This document shows, piece after piece, positions 23,679 to 32,837 of a DNA stretch of 64,000 bases. The notes below the pieces were generated by a model. That model searched no databases. It saw nothing but the letters and a program-made list of their open reading frames with translations, and was not told where the DNA came from. Source of the stretch: Agrobacterium vitis (GTDB lineage: Bacteria; Pseudomonadota; Alphaproteobacteria; Rhizobiales; Rhizobiaceae). The position numbers and the translations under genes are program-made. Location of the stretch: positions 3,515,001 through 3,579,000 of the forward strand of contig NZ_JACXXJ020000005.1 in assembly GCF_014926405.1 (NCBI RefSeq). Direction: 5' to 3'. Each line of letters opens with the position of its first letter. Positions within the stretch are counted from its first letter, which is position 1.

Positions 23679-24614
23679 ATGATCGACAAGCTGGAATTTT
23701 TCATCGCTCTTGCCCGCGCCCAGCATTTCGGTCGTGCTGCGGAAGAATGCGGCATTTCCCAGCCCACGCTGTCAGCGGCGATCCGCCAGCTTGAAGATCA
23801 GCTGGGTGTCATCCTGGTGCAACGCGGGTCCCGGTTTCAAGGCCTGACGCCCGAGGGACAAAGGGTGCTGGAATGGGCGCGACGGATTGTCGGCGATGCG
23901 CGCACCATGCGCGAGGAAATGCGGGCGGCGCGCAACGGTCTGGCTGGACATATTCGCCTGGCGGTGATCCCGACGGCGCTGGCCATGGTGCAGAGGCTGA
24001 CGGAACCATTTCAGGCGCATCATCCGGCTGTGACGTTCCAGGTGGTGTCGCGCAATTCTCTCCAGGTCCTTAGCCTTTTGGAAAATCTCGAGATCGACGC
24101 GGGTATTACCTATCTCGACAATGAACCGCTTGGCCGGGTGACGTCTGTCCCGCTCTATGCCGAGCGTTATCACTTGATTGCGGCGACCGGCACGCCGCTG
24201 GCCGACCGGGAAAGTGTGACCTGGCGAGAGGTTTCTGATCTTCGGCTTTGCCTATTGACGGCCGATATGCAGAACCGGCGCATCATTAATCAGCATTTCA
24301 CCGAGGCGGGGGTGGTGCCGCGGCCGACGCTGGAATCCAACTCAATGATCGTGTTGTTTTCTCATATCCGGACCGGGCAATGGTCGTCGATCATGCCGCG
24401 TAACGTCGCGGAATCCTTCGGTTTTCCAGAGGAAATTCGCATGGTGCCGATTGTCGAGCCGCAGGCCCAGCATCTTGTCGGGCTGGTTGCCACCCATCGC
24501 GAACCCTATACGCCATTGGTTTCCGCGCTATTGCATGAGGCGCGCCGCCTCGCAGCTGCACAAGTCTTTGATAGGTTTTTTCTATCGCGTAACAATACTG
24601 CGGTATTGACCTGA
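23679..24614 (+). CDS. LysR-family regulator, probable regulator of the fds operon
   Basis: A 311-residue LysR protein: N-terminal winged HTH (FFIALARAQHFGRAAEECGISQPTLSAAIRQLEDQLGV spans the helices), a linker helix, and a periplasmic-binding-protein-like effector domain (about 90-300). It ends 92 bp before fdsG on the same strand. In Cupriavidus and Rhodobacter a LysR protein (FdsR) lies beside fdsGBACD and responds to formate, so the same role is inferred from position. Its own ligand is not visible from sequence. Confidence 0.85.
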   Translation: MIDKLEFFIALARAQHFGRAAEECGISQPTLSAAIRQLEDQLGVILVQRGSRFQGLTPEGQRVLEWARRIVGDARTMREEMRAARNGLAGHIRLAVIPTALAMVQRLTEPFQAHHPAVTFQVVSRNSLQVLSLLENLEIDAGITYLDNEPLGRVTSVPLYAERYHLIAATGTPLADRESVTWREVSDLRLCLLTADMQNRRIINQHFTEAGVVPRPTLESNSMIVLFSHIRTGQWSSIMPRNVAESFGFPEEIRMVPIVEPQAQHLVGLVATHREPYTPLVSALLHEARRLAAAQVFDRFFLSRNNTAVLT

Positions 24615-24706
24615 GCGACAGGCTGGATTCATTCTCGCAAAACGGGTGAGTGTACCGTTCTGCCGCGCGACCCATGCTGTCGTTGCTGGCCGTTGAGGAG
24701 GAAGCG

Positions 24707-25186
24707 ATGAATATGCATGTGGCGGCGGAAGCCGATATGGCCAGGGTGGAGGCGATTATCGATGGCCTCAGGCATCTCGAAGGCCCTCTTCTGCCGATCC
24801 TGCATGAAATTCAACGCACATTCGGATGCGTGCCTGATAGCGCCAAGCCGGTGATTGCCCGTGCCTTGAACCTGTCGCGAGCCGAAGTACATGGGGTTGT
24901 CAGTTTCTACCATGATTTTCGTGATCATCCCTCTGGTCGCCATGTCCTGAAACTCTGTCGGGCCGAGGCTTGCCAATCCCTGGGTGGCGAGCCTCTTGGC
25001 GAAACAATCAAGGCCCGGCTCGGTATTGACTGGCATGAAACCACCGCTGATGGCGCGGTGACGCTGGAGCCCGTCTTCTGTCTCGGGCTCTGTGCTTGCG
25101 CTCCGGCTGCCATGCTGGATGGGGAATTGCATGGTCGGTTGGATGAGCACTGTCTTGACGACCTGCTGATGGAGGCCCGTCGATGA
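24707..25186 (+). CDS. fdsG: NAD-dependent formate dehydrogenase gamma subunit (NuoE-like)
   Basis: A small [2Fe-2S] subunit homologous to NuoE. The 159 residues include the ferredoxin-like cysteines Cys84 and Cys89 (LKLCRAEACQSLGG) and Cys125 and Cys129 (FCLGLCACAP). The start ATG 24707 follows a strong GAGGAGGAAGCG ribosome site, which decides against the longer open frame. Its stop overlaps the fdsB start (ATGA). It transfers electrons near the flavin in the diaphorase part of the complex. Confidence 0.95.
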   Translation: MNMHVAAEADMARVEAIIDGLRHLEGPLLPILHEIQRTFGCVPDSAKPVIARALNLSRAEVHGVVSFYHDFRDHPSGRHVLKLCRAEACQSLGGEPLGETIKARLGIDWHETTADGAVTLEPVFCLGLCACAPAAMLDGELHGRLDEHCLDDLLMEARR

Positions 25187-26751
25187 GCGGGCCGATGAGC
25201 ATCACCGTTTTCGTTCCCCGGGATGCCGCTGCTCTGGCGGTCGGGGCCGATAAGGTTGCCGCCGCCATAGAGCGTGAAGCTGCGGTGCGCCATGTCGATG
25301 TGACGATCATTCGCAATGGATCGCGCGGCATGCTTTGGCTGGAAACCCTGGTTGAAGTGCGCACGGACCGCGGTCGGATCGCCTATGGTCCCGTCAAGCC
25401 TTCCGATGTCGCTGGCCTGTTCGATGCCGGGTTTTTGACCGGGGCTGCCCATCCCCTCTGTCATGGCCTGACCAGCGATATTGCTTTCCTGAAGAACCAG
25501 ACGCGGCTGACCTTTTCCCGCTGCGGCATTACCGATCCGCTGTCGTTGGAAGATTATCGGCATTACAAGGGCCTGACCGGCCTCTCAAAGGCGATTTCCA
25601 TGCCGCCCGCCGACATTGTCGCCCAGGTGACCGAAAGCGGCCTTCGCGGTCGCGGCGGGGCGGGCTTTCCTACCGGCATCAAATGGAAAACCGTGGCGGA
25701 CGCCAAAGCGGACCAGAAATACATCGTTTGCAATGCCGATGAGGGCGATAGCGGCACCTTTGCCGATCGGATGATCATGGAGGGCGATCCCTTCGTGCTG
25801 ATCGAAGGCATGGTGATTGCCGGGATCGCGGTCGGTGCCACCAAGGGCTATGTCTATACCCGCTCGGAATACCCTCATGCCATCGCCGTTATGCGTGAAG
25901 CCATCGAGCTTGCCCGCAAGCAAGGCATTCTGGGTGCATCCGTGTTAGGCTCTGCTTACGCTTTTGACATGGAGGTCCGCGAGGGAGCCGGTGCCTATGT
26001 CTGTGGTGAGGAAACCTCGCTGCTCAACAGCCTGGAAGGCAAGCGCGGTGTGGTGCGGGCCAAGCCGCCGCTTCCGGCGCTGGAGGGGCTGTTCGGCAAG
26101 CCAACCGTTGTCAACAATGTCATGTCGCTGGCCTCCGTTCCTGTTATCATGGACCGCGGCGCGCAGTTCTACCGCGACTACGGCGTTGGCCGGTCGCATG
26201 GCACCATCCCGATCCAGATTGCGGGTAATGTCAAACACGGTGGCCTCTACGAGACAGCCTTTGGCCTGACGCTGGGCGAGATCATCAACGATATCGGCGG
26301 CGGCACCTTGACGGGCCGTCCGGTGAAGGCGGTGCAGGTGGGCGGACCGCTGGGGGCTTATTTCCCGCCCTCGCTGTTCGATACGGTGTTCGACTATGAA
26401 GCCTTTACCGCAGCTGGCGGCTTGATCGGTCATGCCGGGATCGTGGTCTTCGATGACAGCGCCGATATGCTGAGACAGGCGCGGTTTGCCATGGAGTTCT
26501 GCGCGGTCGAAAGTTGCGGCAAGTGTACGCCCTGCCGGATCGGTTCTACACGCGGCGTCGAAACCGTGGACCGGATTGCAAAGGGTATTGAGCCGGAAAA
26601 GAACAAGGTGCTGCTGGAAGATCTCTGCAACACTATGAAATTCGGATCGCTTTGCGCGCTTGGCGGCTTTACGCCCTATCCTGTCATGAGTGCGATGACC
26701 CATTTCCCGCAGGATTTTGCGCCTGCCCCCCTGGTTGAAGCGGCGGAGTAA
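25183..26751 (+). CDS. fdsB: NAD-dependent formate dehydrogenase beta subunit (NuoF-like)
   Basis: The flavoprotein that reduces NAD. The 522 residues comprise an N-terminal thioredoxin-like part (about 1-110), the NuoF core with NADH-binding GLRGRGGAGFPTGIKW and FMN/NADH segment CNADEGDSGTFADR, EGAGAYVCGEETSLLNSLEG, and the C-terminal [4Fe-4S] cluster motif ESCGKCTPCRIGSTRG plus a distal Cys (GSLCALGG). It overlaps fdsG by four bases and is 5 bp from fdsA. The predicted cytosolic location agrees with lack of any membrane segment or export signal. Confidence 0.96.
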   Translation: MSGPMSITVFVPRDAAALAVGADKVAAAIEREAAVRHVDVTIIRNGSRGMLWLETLVEVRTDRGRIAYGPVKPSDVAGLFDAGFLTGAAHPLCHGLTSDIAFLKNQTRLTFSRCGITDPLSLEDYRHYKGLTGLSKAISMPPADIVAQVTESGLRGRGGAGFPTGIKWKTVADAKADQKYIVCNADEGDSGTFADRMIMEGDPFVLIEGMVIAGIAVGATKGYVYTRSEYPHAIAVMREAIELARKQGILGASVLGSAYAFDMEVREGAGAYVCGEETSLLNSLEGKRGVVRAKPPLPALEGLFGKPTVVNNVMSLASVPVIMDRGAQFYRDYGVGRSHGTIPIQIAGNVKHGGLYETAFGLTLGEIINDIGGGTLTGRPVKAVQVGGPLGAYFPPSLFDTVFDYEAFTAAGGLIGHAGIVVFDDSADMLRQARFAMEFCAVESCGKCTPCRIGSTRGVETVDRIAKGIEPEKNKVLLEDLCNTMKFGSLCALGGFTPYPVMSAMTHFPQDFAPAPLVEAAE

Positions 26752-26756
26752 AGACC

Positions 26757-29636
26757 ATGTCTCTGATCCATGAAATTGACTACGGCACCCCGGCTTCGCT
26801 TTCCACCGAAACTGTGACGCTGACCATTGATGGTCGTGAGGTGACGGTGGCGGCAGGCACGTCGATCATGCGGGCCTCGATGGAGGCTGGCATTCAGGTG
26901 CCGAAGCTGTGCGCCACCGACATGGTGGATGCCTTTGGTTCCTGTCGGCTCTGTCTGGTGGAGGTCGAGGGCCGCAATGGCACCCCGGCCTCCTGCACCA
27001 CGCCCTGCGCGCCCGGTATCGTCGTTCACACCCAGACGGAGCGGCTTAAAGCCATCCGCAAGGGGGTGATGGAGCTTTATATCTCCGACCATCCCCTGGA
27101 CTGTCTGACCTGTGCAGCCAATGGCGATTGCGAATTGCAGGACATGGCAGGGGCCGTGGGCCTGCGCGATGTTCGCTACGGCTATGAAGGTGACAACCAC
27201 GTCAAGACCCGGGCCGGTGACGGCTTGAATGCCCGCTACATGCCGAAGGATGAAAGCAATCCTTATTTCACCTATGATCCCTCCAAATGCATTGTCTGTT
27301 CGCGGTGTGTGCGGGCCTGCGAGGAAGTGCAGGGTACGTTTGCGCTGACCATTGAGGGTCGTGGTTTTGACAGCCGGGTGTCGCCCGGCGCCCATGAGGC
27401 ATTTCTGGAATCGGAATGCGTGTCCTGCGGGGCCTGCGTGCAGGCCTGTCCAACCGCGACACTGACGGAAAAATCCGTCATCGCCATTGGCCAGCCGGAG
27501 CACTCGCTGGTGACGACCTGCGCCTATTGCGGCGTCGGCTGTTCCTTCAAAGCCGAAATGCGGGGCGAAGAACTGGTGCGCATGGTGCCGTGGAAAGACG
27601 GCAAGGCCAATCGCGGCCATTCCTGCGTCAAGGGCCGGTTTGCCTATGGCTATGCCAGCCACAAGGATCGCATCCTCAATCCGATGGTGCGTGAGAAAAT
27701 TACCGATCCCTGGCGGGAAGTGAGCTGGGAGGAGGCCTTTGCCCATGTGGCCTCCGAGTTCAAGCGGTTGCAATATCAATATGGCCGCGATTCCATCGGC
27801 GGCATTACCTCCTCGCGCTGTACCAATGAAGAAACCTATCTGGTGCAGAAGCTGATCCGCGCTGGCTTTGGCAATAACAATGTCGATACCTGCGCCCGCG
27901 TCTGTCATTCACCGACCGGTTATGGTCTTGGCCAAGCCTTCGGGACGTCGGCGGGTACGCAGGATTTCGACAGTGTCGAGCATTCCGATGTGGTGCTCGT
28001 GATCGGTGCCAATCCGACCGATGGTCATCCGGTGTTTGGGTCGCGGCTGAAGAAACGGCTGCGGAAGGGCGCGAAGCTGATCGTTATCGATCCGCGCCGC
28101 ATCGATCTGGTCAAGACGCCGCATGTCGAGGCGGCTTTCCATCTGCCGCTGAAGCCCGGCACCAATGTTGCCGTTCTGACGGCGCTGGCCCATGTGATTG
28201 TCACTGAAGGTCTGGCCAACGAAGCCTTTATCCGCGAGCGTTGCGACTGGTCGGAATTTGAGGATTGGGCGGCTTTTGTGGCCGAACCTCAGCATAGCCC
28301 GGAAGCAACTGAGGCGTTTACCGGCGTTCCCGCTGCCCATCTGCGCGGGGCGGCAAGGCTTTATGCCACCGGCGGCAATGGGGCGATCTATTACGGGCTC
28401 GGCGTTACCGAACATAGCCAAGGCTCGACCACTGTTATGGCGATTGCCAATCTGGCCATGGCGACCGGCAATATCGGCCGTCCTGGTGTCGGGGTGAACC
28501 CGTTGCGTGGACAGAATAATGTGCAGGGCTCCTGCGACATGGGCTCTTTCCCCCATGAGCTGCCGGGCTATCGGCATATTTCCGACGATGCTACCCGCGA
28601 GACCTTCGAGAAGCTCTGGGGTGTGACGCTGAACAACGAGCCGGGCCTGCGCATTCCCAATATGCTGGATGCGGCGGTGGAAGGCACGTTCAAGGGGCTT
28701 TACGTCCAGGGTGAGGATATCTTGCAATCCGACCCGGATACCAAGCATGTTTCGGCAGGACTGGCGGCGATGGAATGCGTTGTTGTCCACGATCTGTTTT
28801 TGAATGAGACCGCCAATTACGCCCATGTCTTCCTGCCGGGCTCGACCTTCCTGGAAAAGGACGGCACATTTACCAATGCCGAGCGACGCATCAACCGGGT
28901 GCGCAAGGTGATGAGCCCGAAGAATGGCTATAGCGATTGGGAAGTGACCCAGAAAATGGCTGAGGCCATGGGTCTAGGCTGGAATTACAGCCATCCGTCC
29001 GAGATCATGGCGGAAATCGCTGCGACGACGCCAAGCTTCGCCGGTGTTTCCTATGAGATGCTGGAGGAAAAGGGGTCGGTGCAATGGCCGTGCAATGAAA
29101 AGCACCCAGAAGGTTCGCCGATCATGCATGTCGATGGCTTCGTGCGCGGCAAGGGTAAGTTTATCCGCACCGAATATGTGGCGACGGACGAGCGGACCGG
29201 CCCGCGTTTCCCGCTGCTGCTGACCACCGGTCGCATTCTGTCGCAGTATAATGTCGGCGCGCAGACGCGGCGCACCGAAAATACCGTCTGGCATGGCGAA
29301 GACCGGCTGGAAATCCATCCGCATGATGCCGAACAGCGCGGTATCAAGGAAGGAGACTGGATCAAGCTGGCCAGCCGCTCCGGTGATACAACGCTACGGG
29401 CATTGATCACTGATCGCGTCGCGCCGGGCGTGGTCTATACCACCTTCCACCACCCGGATACGCAGGCCAATGTCATCACGACAGACTATTCCGATTGGGC
29501 GACCAATTGCCCCGAATATAAGGTGACCGCAGTGCAGGTTTCGCCCTCAAACGGTCCGACGGAATGGCAGCGGGACTATGATGAACTGTCGCGCCAGTCC
29601 CGCCGGATTTCCGGCAAGCTGGAAGCGGCGGAATAG
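26757..29636 (+). CDS. fdsA: NAD-dependent formate dehydrogenase alpha subunit (molybdenum, catalytic)
   Basis: The catalytic subunit oxidises formate to CO2 at a bis-molybdopterin-guanine-dinucleotide centre. In 959 residues: N-terminal [2Fe-2S] (Cys52, Cys63, Cys66, Cys80); a NuoG-type cluster site (His112, Cys116, Cys119, Cys125); two ferredoxin [4Fe-4S] motifs (Cys178/181/184/188 and Cys221/224/227/231); and the [4Fe-4S] of the molybdopterin domain (Cys255, Cys258, Cys262, Cys290). The active-site pair is Cys383-His384 in ARVCHSPTGYG, so this is a cysteine enzyme and not a selenocysteine enzyme. The cysteine number and order agree with Rhodobacter FdsA. No twin-arginine signal is present, as expected for the soluble Fds type. 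Confidence 0.97.
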   Translation: MSLIHEIDYGTPASLSTETVTLTIDGREVTVAAGTSIMRASMEAGIQVPKLCATDMVDAFGSCRLCLVEVEGRNGTPASCTTPCAPGIVVHTQTERLKAIRKGVMELYISDHPLDCLTCAANGDCELQDMAGAVGLRDVRYGYEGDNHVKTRAGDGLNARYMPKDESNPYFTYDPSKCIVCSRCVRACEEVQGTFALTIEGRGFDSRVSPGAHEAFLESECVSCGACVQACPTATLTEKSVIAIGQPEHSLVTTCAYCGVGCSFKAEMRGEELVRMVPWKDGKANRGHSCVKGRFAYGYASHKDRILNPMVREKITDPWREVSWEEAFAHVASEFKRLQYQYGRDSIGGITSSRCTNEETYLVQKLIRAGFGNNNVDTCARVCHSPTGYGLGQAFGTSAGTQDFDSVEHSDVVLVIGANPTDGHPVFGSRLKKRLRKGAKLIVIDPRRIDLVKTPHVEAAFHLPLKPGTNVAVLTALAHVIVTEGLANEAFIRERCDWSEFEDWAAFVAEPQHSPEATEAFTGVPAAHLRGAARLYATGGNGAIYYGLGVTEHSQGSTTVMAIANLAMATGNIGRPGVGVNPLRGQNNVQGSCDMGSFPHELPGYRHISDDATRETFEKLWGVTLNNEPGLRIPNMLDAAVEGTFKGLYVQGEDILQSDPDTKHVSAGLAAMECVVVHDLFLNETANYAHVFLPGSTFLEKDGTFTNAERRINRVRKVMSPKNGYSDWEVTQKMAEAMGLGWNYSHPSEIMAEIAATTPSFAGVSYEMLEEKGSVQWPCNEKHPEGSPIMHVDGFVRGKGKFIRTEYVATDERTGPRFPLLLTTGRILSQYNVGAQTRRTENTVWHGEDRLEIHPHDAEQRGIKEGDWIKLASRSGDTTLRALITDRVAPGVVYTTFHHPDTQANVITTDYSDWATNCPEYKVTAVQVSPSNGPTEWQRDYDELSRQSRRISGKLEAAE

Positions 29637-29679
29637 AATGGTGGTCAGGGAGGATAACGGGAAGGAGGGTTTTGCTGTC

Positions 29680-30504
29680 ATGCCGGAGATGAAAACCACC
29701 TGTCTCGTGCCGCAGGTGCAGTATCGCCAAGGGATGACCAAGGAGGCCCACCGGATCGTGCCGGAGGAAGTGCCGGTGGCCTTTTCCTATGGCGGCTCTA
29801 CCCACGCCGTGATGATGGCGACGCCCGCCGATCTCGAGGATTTTGCGCTGGGCTTTTCGCTGGCCGAGGGCATTATTACCCGGCTGGATGAGGTTCTCGA
29901 TATTGAGCCGGTCGAGGCGGGAAGCGGCATTGATGTGCAGGTGACGCTGCTGGATACGATAGCGGACGCCCTGATTACCCGCCGCCGTCGTATGGCGGGG
30001 CCGGTTGGTTGCGGTCTCTGCGGCATTGAGTCAATCGAACAGGCCAGCCGGGATGTACCGATCGTCACCGGCGGATTGACGCTGACACCGGCGGATATCC
30101 GTGAGGCTATCGATGCGCTCAGCCGGGCGCAGGCGCTTAACCGGCAAACCCATGCGGTGCATGGGGCTGGTTTCTTCATTCCCGGCGAAGGCCTGTTGGC
30201 GATCCGGGAAGATGTGGGGCGTCACAATGCTCTTGATAAATTGGTCGGTGCGGTGTTGAAGGCCGGACGCCGGGGCGAAGACGGCGTGGTGGTCGTCACC
30301 AGCCGGTTGTCGGTGGAGATGGTGCAGAAGGCGGCCATGCTGGGTGCGCCGATTCTATTGGCGATTTCCGCGCCAACCGCTCTTGCCATCCGCACCGCGC
30401 AGGCGGCGGGCATGACCCTGATCGGCATTGCCCGTGGCGATGATTTTGAAGTGTTCACTCGTCCTGACCGCATAATATCCGGGGTTTCCGCCGATGTCGC
30501 ATGA
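29680..30504 (+). CDS. fdhD: Formate dehydrogenase accessory sulfurtransferase FdhD (FdsC)
   Basis: FdhD moves sulfur from a cysteine desulfurase to the molybdenum cofactor, which is needed for FdsA activity. The 274-residue protein contains the conserved two-cysteine loop GPVGCGLCGIES (about residues 108-119), EDVGRHNALDKLVG and the C-terminal ISAPTALAIRTAQAAGMTLIGIARG. I chose ATG 29680 because AAGGAGG lies 10 nt upstream; ATG 29638, two bases after the fdsA stop, is the alternative. In this operon type the gene is also called fdsC. Its 3' end overlaps fdsD by 11 bp. Confidence 0.94.
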   Translation: MPEMKTTCLVPQVQYRQGMTKEAHRIVPEEVPVAFSYGGSTHAVMMATPADLEDFALGFSLAEGIITRLDEVLDIEPVEAGSGIDVQVTLLDTIADALITRRRRMAGPVGCGLCGIESIEQASRDVPIVTGGLTLTPADIREAIDALSRAQALNRQTHAVHGAGFFIPGEGLLAIREDVGRHNALDKLVGAVLKAGRRGEDGVVVVTSRLSVEMVQKAAMLGAPILLAISAPTALAIRTAQAAGMTLIGIARGDDFEVFTRPDRIISGVSADVA

Positions 30505-30766
30505 CCATATTGCTGAAAAACTGATCCGCATGGCAAACCAGATCGCTCAATTCTTCAACACGCAGCCGGAGCATGAGCGGGTGCAAGGCGTGGCAACCCA
30601 TATCAACAAGTTCTGGGAACCGCGCATGCGCCGTCAGTTTTTCGAGATGATCGATACCGGTCGAGATGGATTTGACCCGCTGGTGATCGAGGCGGCGAAA
30701 CTGATCAAGCGTCCAGTGGATAATAGTGCCGAGGCCTTTGGCATGGCGGGGCGCGGCACAGCTTGA
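30494..30766 (+). CDS. fdsD: Formate dehydrogenase delta subunit
   Basis: A 90-residue protein of the FdsD family, recognised by HIAEKLIRMANQIAQFF, followed by HINKFWEPRMRRQFFEMI and the D-P-L-V element. It is a small helical subunit of NAD-dependent formate dehydrogenases, with a role in assembly of the complex suggested for homologues. It completes the order fdsG-B-A-C-D known from Rhodobacter and Cupriavidus. Confidence 0.93.
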   Translation: MSHDHIAEKLIRMANQIAQFFNTQPEHERVQGVATHINKFWEPRMRRQFFEMIDTGRDGFDPLVIEAAKLIKRPVDNSAEAFGMAGRGTA

Positions 30767-30925
30767 GTCTGACCGAACGGGCGACGGCCTAGTGTGCATG
30801 GCGCCAAATAGTCTAAAGATTTTAACAGGTTGATTAGGGCCCTATCTGGCCATTCGACAGACGCGCTATGTGTGGCGGTGGCAGTCGCGCTGTTTGCTAC
30901 AGATAGTGCTGGGAATAGACAAGCC

Positions 30926-30978
30926 AACCAGTGTCGTGATGCATTCACTTGGTTCATGCCATCATGCACTGGTTTTTT
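30926..30978 (+). terminator. Long stem-loop terminator after fdsD
   Basis: AACCAGTG (30926-30933) pairs with CACTGGTT (30967-30974). Inside it, GTGATG (30936-30941) pairs with CATCAT (30960-30965) with one G-T pair. Six T residues follow at 30973-30978. It can end the fds transcript, or act as an attenuator before the transporter gene that starts 70 bp later. Confidence 0.65.
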
Positions 30979-31047
30979 GTTTGAGCAACGACTTCTCCAA
31001 ATTTGGCTGGGGCCTCCATTTGGATAGAAGCACGAGGAGGGATATTT

Positions 31048-32706
31048 ATGGCAGTTACGAATGCGCCGGGGACAGCGCTGTCATCATCTGCCGGTTTGCT
31101 TGATCGGGAACGGATCATCGCAAAACCGGGTTTTAATCGCTGGCTGGTGCCACCAGCAGCGCTTGCCATTCATCTTTGCATCGGCATGGCCTATGGTTTT
31201 AGCGTCTTCTGGCTGCCGCTCAGTAAGGCATTGGGCACCACGGTGCCTGCAAGCTGCGCTGGTCTGTCACTTGTCGGCGCGCTGTTCACCACCGAATGCA
31301 ATTGGCGCGTCGCCGATCTCGGCTGGATCTACACATTGTTCTTCGTGCTGCTCGGCTGTTCCGCAGCGCTTTGGGGTGGATGGCTGGAGCGGGTTGGCCC
31401 GCGCCGTGCCGGGTTTGTTTCGGCCTGCTGCTGGTGCGGCGGCATTCTCGTCGCGGCGCTGGGCGTTTTCACCCATCAACTGTGGCTGATGTGGATCGGC
31501 GCGGGCGTGATCGGCGGCATCGGGCTTGGCCTCGGCTATATTTCTCCGGTGTCTACGTTGATCAAATGGTTTCCAGACCGGCGCGGCATGGCGACCGGCA
31601 TGGCAATCATGGGCTTTGGCGGCGGGGCGATGATCGGTGCGCCGCTCGCCAACCTTCTGATGGGCGTGTTCCGTTCCGATGCCGGGCCGGGCGTCTGGCA
31701 GACGTTCGTGGTTATGGCTGCCATCTATTTCGTCTTCATGATGGGCGGCGCTTTCGGCTACCGCATTCCGCCGGCAGGCTGGCGTCCAGAAGGCTGGACC
31801 CCGCCTGTTGCCAAGAGCAGCATGATTACCCATCGCCACGTGCATCTGCGTGATGCTCACAAAACCCCGCAATTCTGGCTGATCTGGGCTGTGCTCTGCC
31901 TGAATGTCTCGGCGGGTATCGGAGTGATCGGCATGGCCTCGCCCATGCTTCAGGAAATTTTTGCCGGCTCACTGATCGGTCTGCCGGACCTGACATTCTC
32001 GCAATTGGACACCGCGCAAAAGGCGCAGATCGCCGCCATTGCTGCCGGATTTACCGGATTGTTGTCGCTGTTCAACATTGGCGGACGGTTTTTCTGGGCG
32101 TCGATGTCGGACAAGATCGGGCGCAAGAACACCTATTACTGTTTTTTCCTGCTCGGCATTCTGCTGTATGCGCTGGCACCGACTTTGGCGGGCCTGGGCT
32201 CCAGGGCGCTGTTCGTTCTGGCCTTTGGCGTCATTTTGTCGATGTATGGCGGCGGTTTTGCCACCATTCCGGCCTATCTCGCCGATATCTTCGGAACGCA
32301 ATTCGTGGGCGCCATTCATGGCCGATTGCTGACCGCCTGGGCAACGGCGGGCATCGTCGGTCCTGTCGTGGTCAATTATATCCGCGAGGCCCAGATTGCT
32401 GCCGGGATTTCTCCCGGTCCCGCACTTTATACCGGCACGATGTATATCCTGGCCGGCATGCTGGCGCTCGGCCTTGTCGCCAATGCCTTGATCCGTCCAC
32501 TGCCGGAGAAATGGTTCATGTCGGATGACGAGGTTGCCGCCCTTCAGGCCAAGACTGCCGCCGCCAGTGCTGGCCCGACCGGCTCGTTCGGCATTGGCAA
32601 GGGCGGTTTCGACGCCAAGGCGGCGCTCGCCTGGGCCGTTGTCGGCATTCCCTTGCTCTGGGGTGTTTGGGTCACTCTGCGCAGCACGCTTGTGCTGTTT
32701 GGCTAA
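31048..32706 (+). CDS. OFA-family major facilitator (oxalate/formate antiporter-like)
   Basis: A 552-residue inner-membrane transporter with about 12 membrane segments. The OFA-family pattern is visible in the N-terminal half (GMAYGFSVFWLPLSKALG, then GPRRAGFVSACCWCGGILVA) and in the loop between helices 2 and 3. GKNTYYCF-type and YGGGFATIPAYLADIFG elements in the second half are also typical. The start ATG 31048 follows GAGGAGGG with 8-nt spacing and is preferred over an earlier open frame. Members exchange oxalate, formate or other small carboxylates, and many sit next to fds genes, so formate-linked transport is a reasonable inference. Strong terminator 12 bp after the stop. Confidence 0.88.
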   Translation: MAVTNAPGTALSSSAGLLDRERIIAKPGFNRWLVPPAALAIHLCIGMAYGFSVFWLPLSKALGTTVPASCAGLSLVGALFTTECNWRVADLGWIYTLFFVLLGCSAALWGGWLERVGPRRAGFVSACCWCGGILVAALGVFTHQLWLMWIGAGVIGGIGLGLGYISPVSTLIKWFPDRRGMATGMAIMGFGGGAMIGAPLANLLMGVFRSDAGPGVWQTFVVMAAIYFVFMMGGAFGYRIPPAGWRPEGWTPPVAKSSMITHRHVHLRDAHKTPQFWLIWAVLCLNVSAGIGVIGMASPMLQEIFAGSLIGLPDLTFSQLDTAQKAQIAAIAAGFTGLLSLFNIGGRFFWASMSDKIGRKNTYYCFFLLGILLYALAPTLAGLGSRALFVLAFGVILSMYGGGFATIPAYLADIFGTQFVGAIHGRLLTAWATAGIVGPVVVNYIREAQIAAGISPGPALYTGTMYILAGMLALGLVANALIRPLPEKWFMSDDEVAALQAKTAAASAGPTGSFGIGKGGFDAKAALAWAVVGIPLLWGVWVTLRSTLVLFG

Positions 32707-32717
32707 CCGATCTCGTC

Positions 32718-32752
32718 ATGCCGCCCTGCTTAAAAGCAGGGCGGCATTTTTG
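32718..32752 (+). terminator. Rho-independent terminator of the OFA transporter gene
   Basis: A perfect 13-bp stem (32718-32730 with 32735-32747, core CCGCCCTGCT/AGCAGGGCGG) closes on a TAAA loop and runs into a T-run. Confidence 0.92.
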
Positions 32753-32791
32753 ATCCGAGCCATGCAGAAGAGAGCAAAAGCACAAAAACAA

Positions 32792-32817
32792 AAAAGCGGC
32801 CCGATGAGGCCGCTTTT
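32792..32817. terminator. Bidirectional terminator between the transporter gene and cheW
   Basis: AAAAGCGGCC (32792-32801) is perfectly inverted at 32808-32817 with a 6-nt loop. On the minus strand it is followed by T-rich sequence, so it serves the minus-strand cheW that ends at 32838; on the plus strand it gives TTTT and is a second stop for the transporter transcript. Confidence 0.82.
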
Positions 32818-32837
32818 GATATTATCGTTTTATAAGA

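Noticed and set aside
26676..27908. A 410-codon minus-strand frame opposite fdsA
   Set aside because: It is His/Arg/Gly-rich like other antisense shadows here, and lacks a ribosome site and any family signal.
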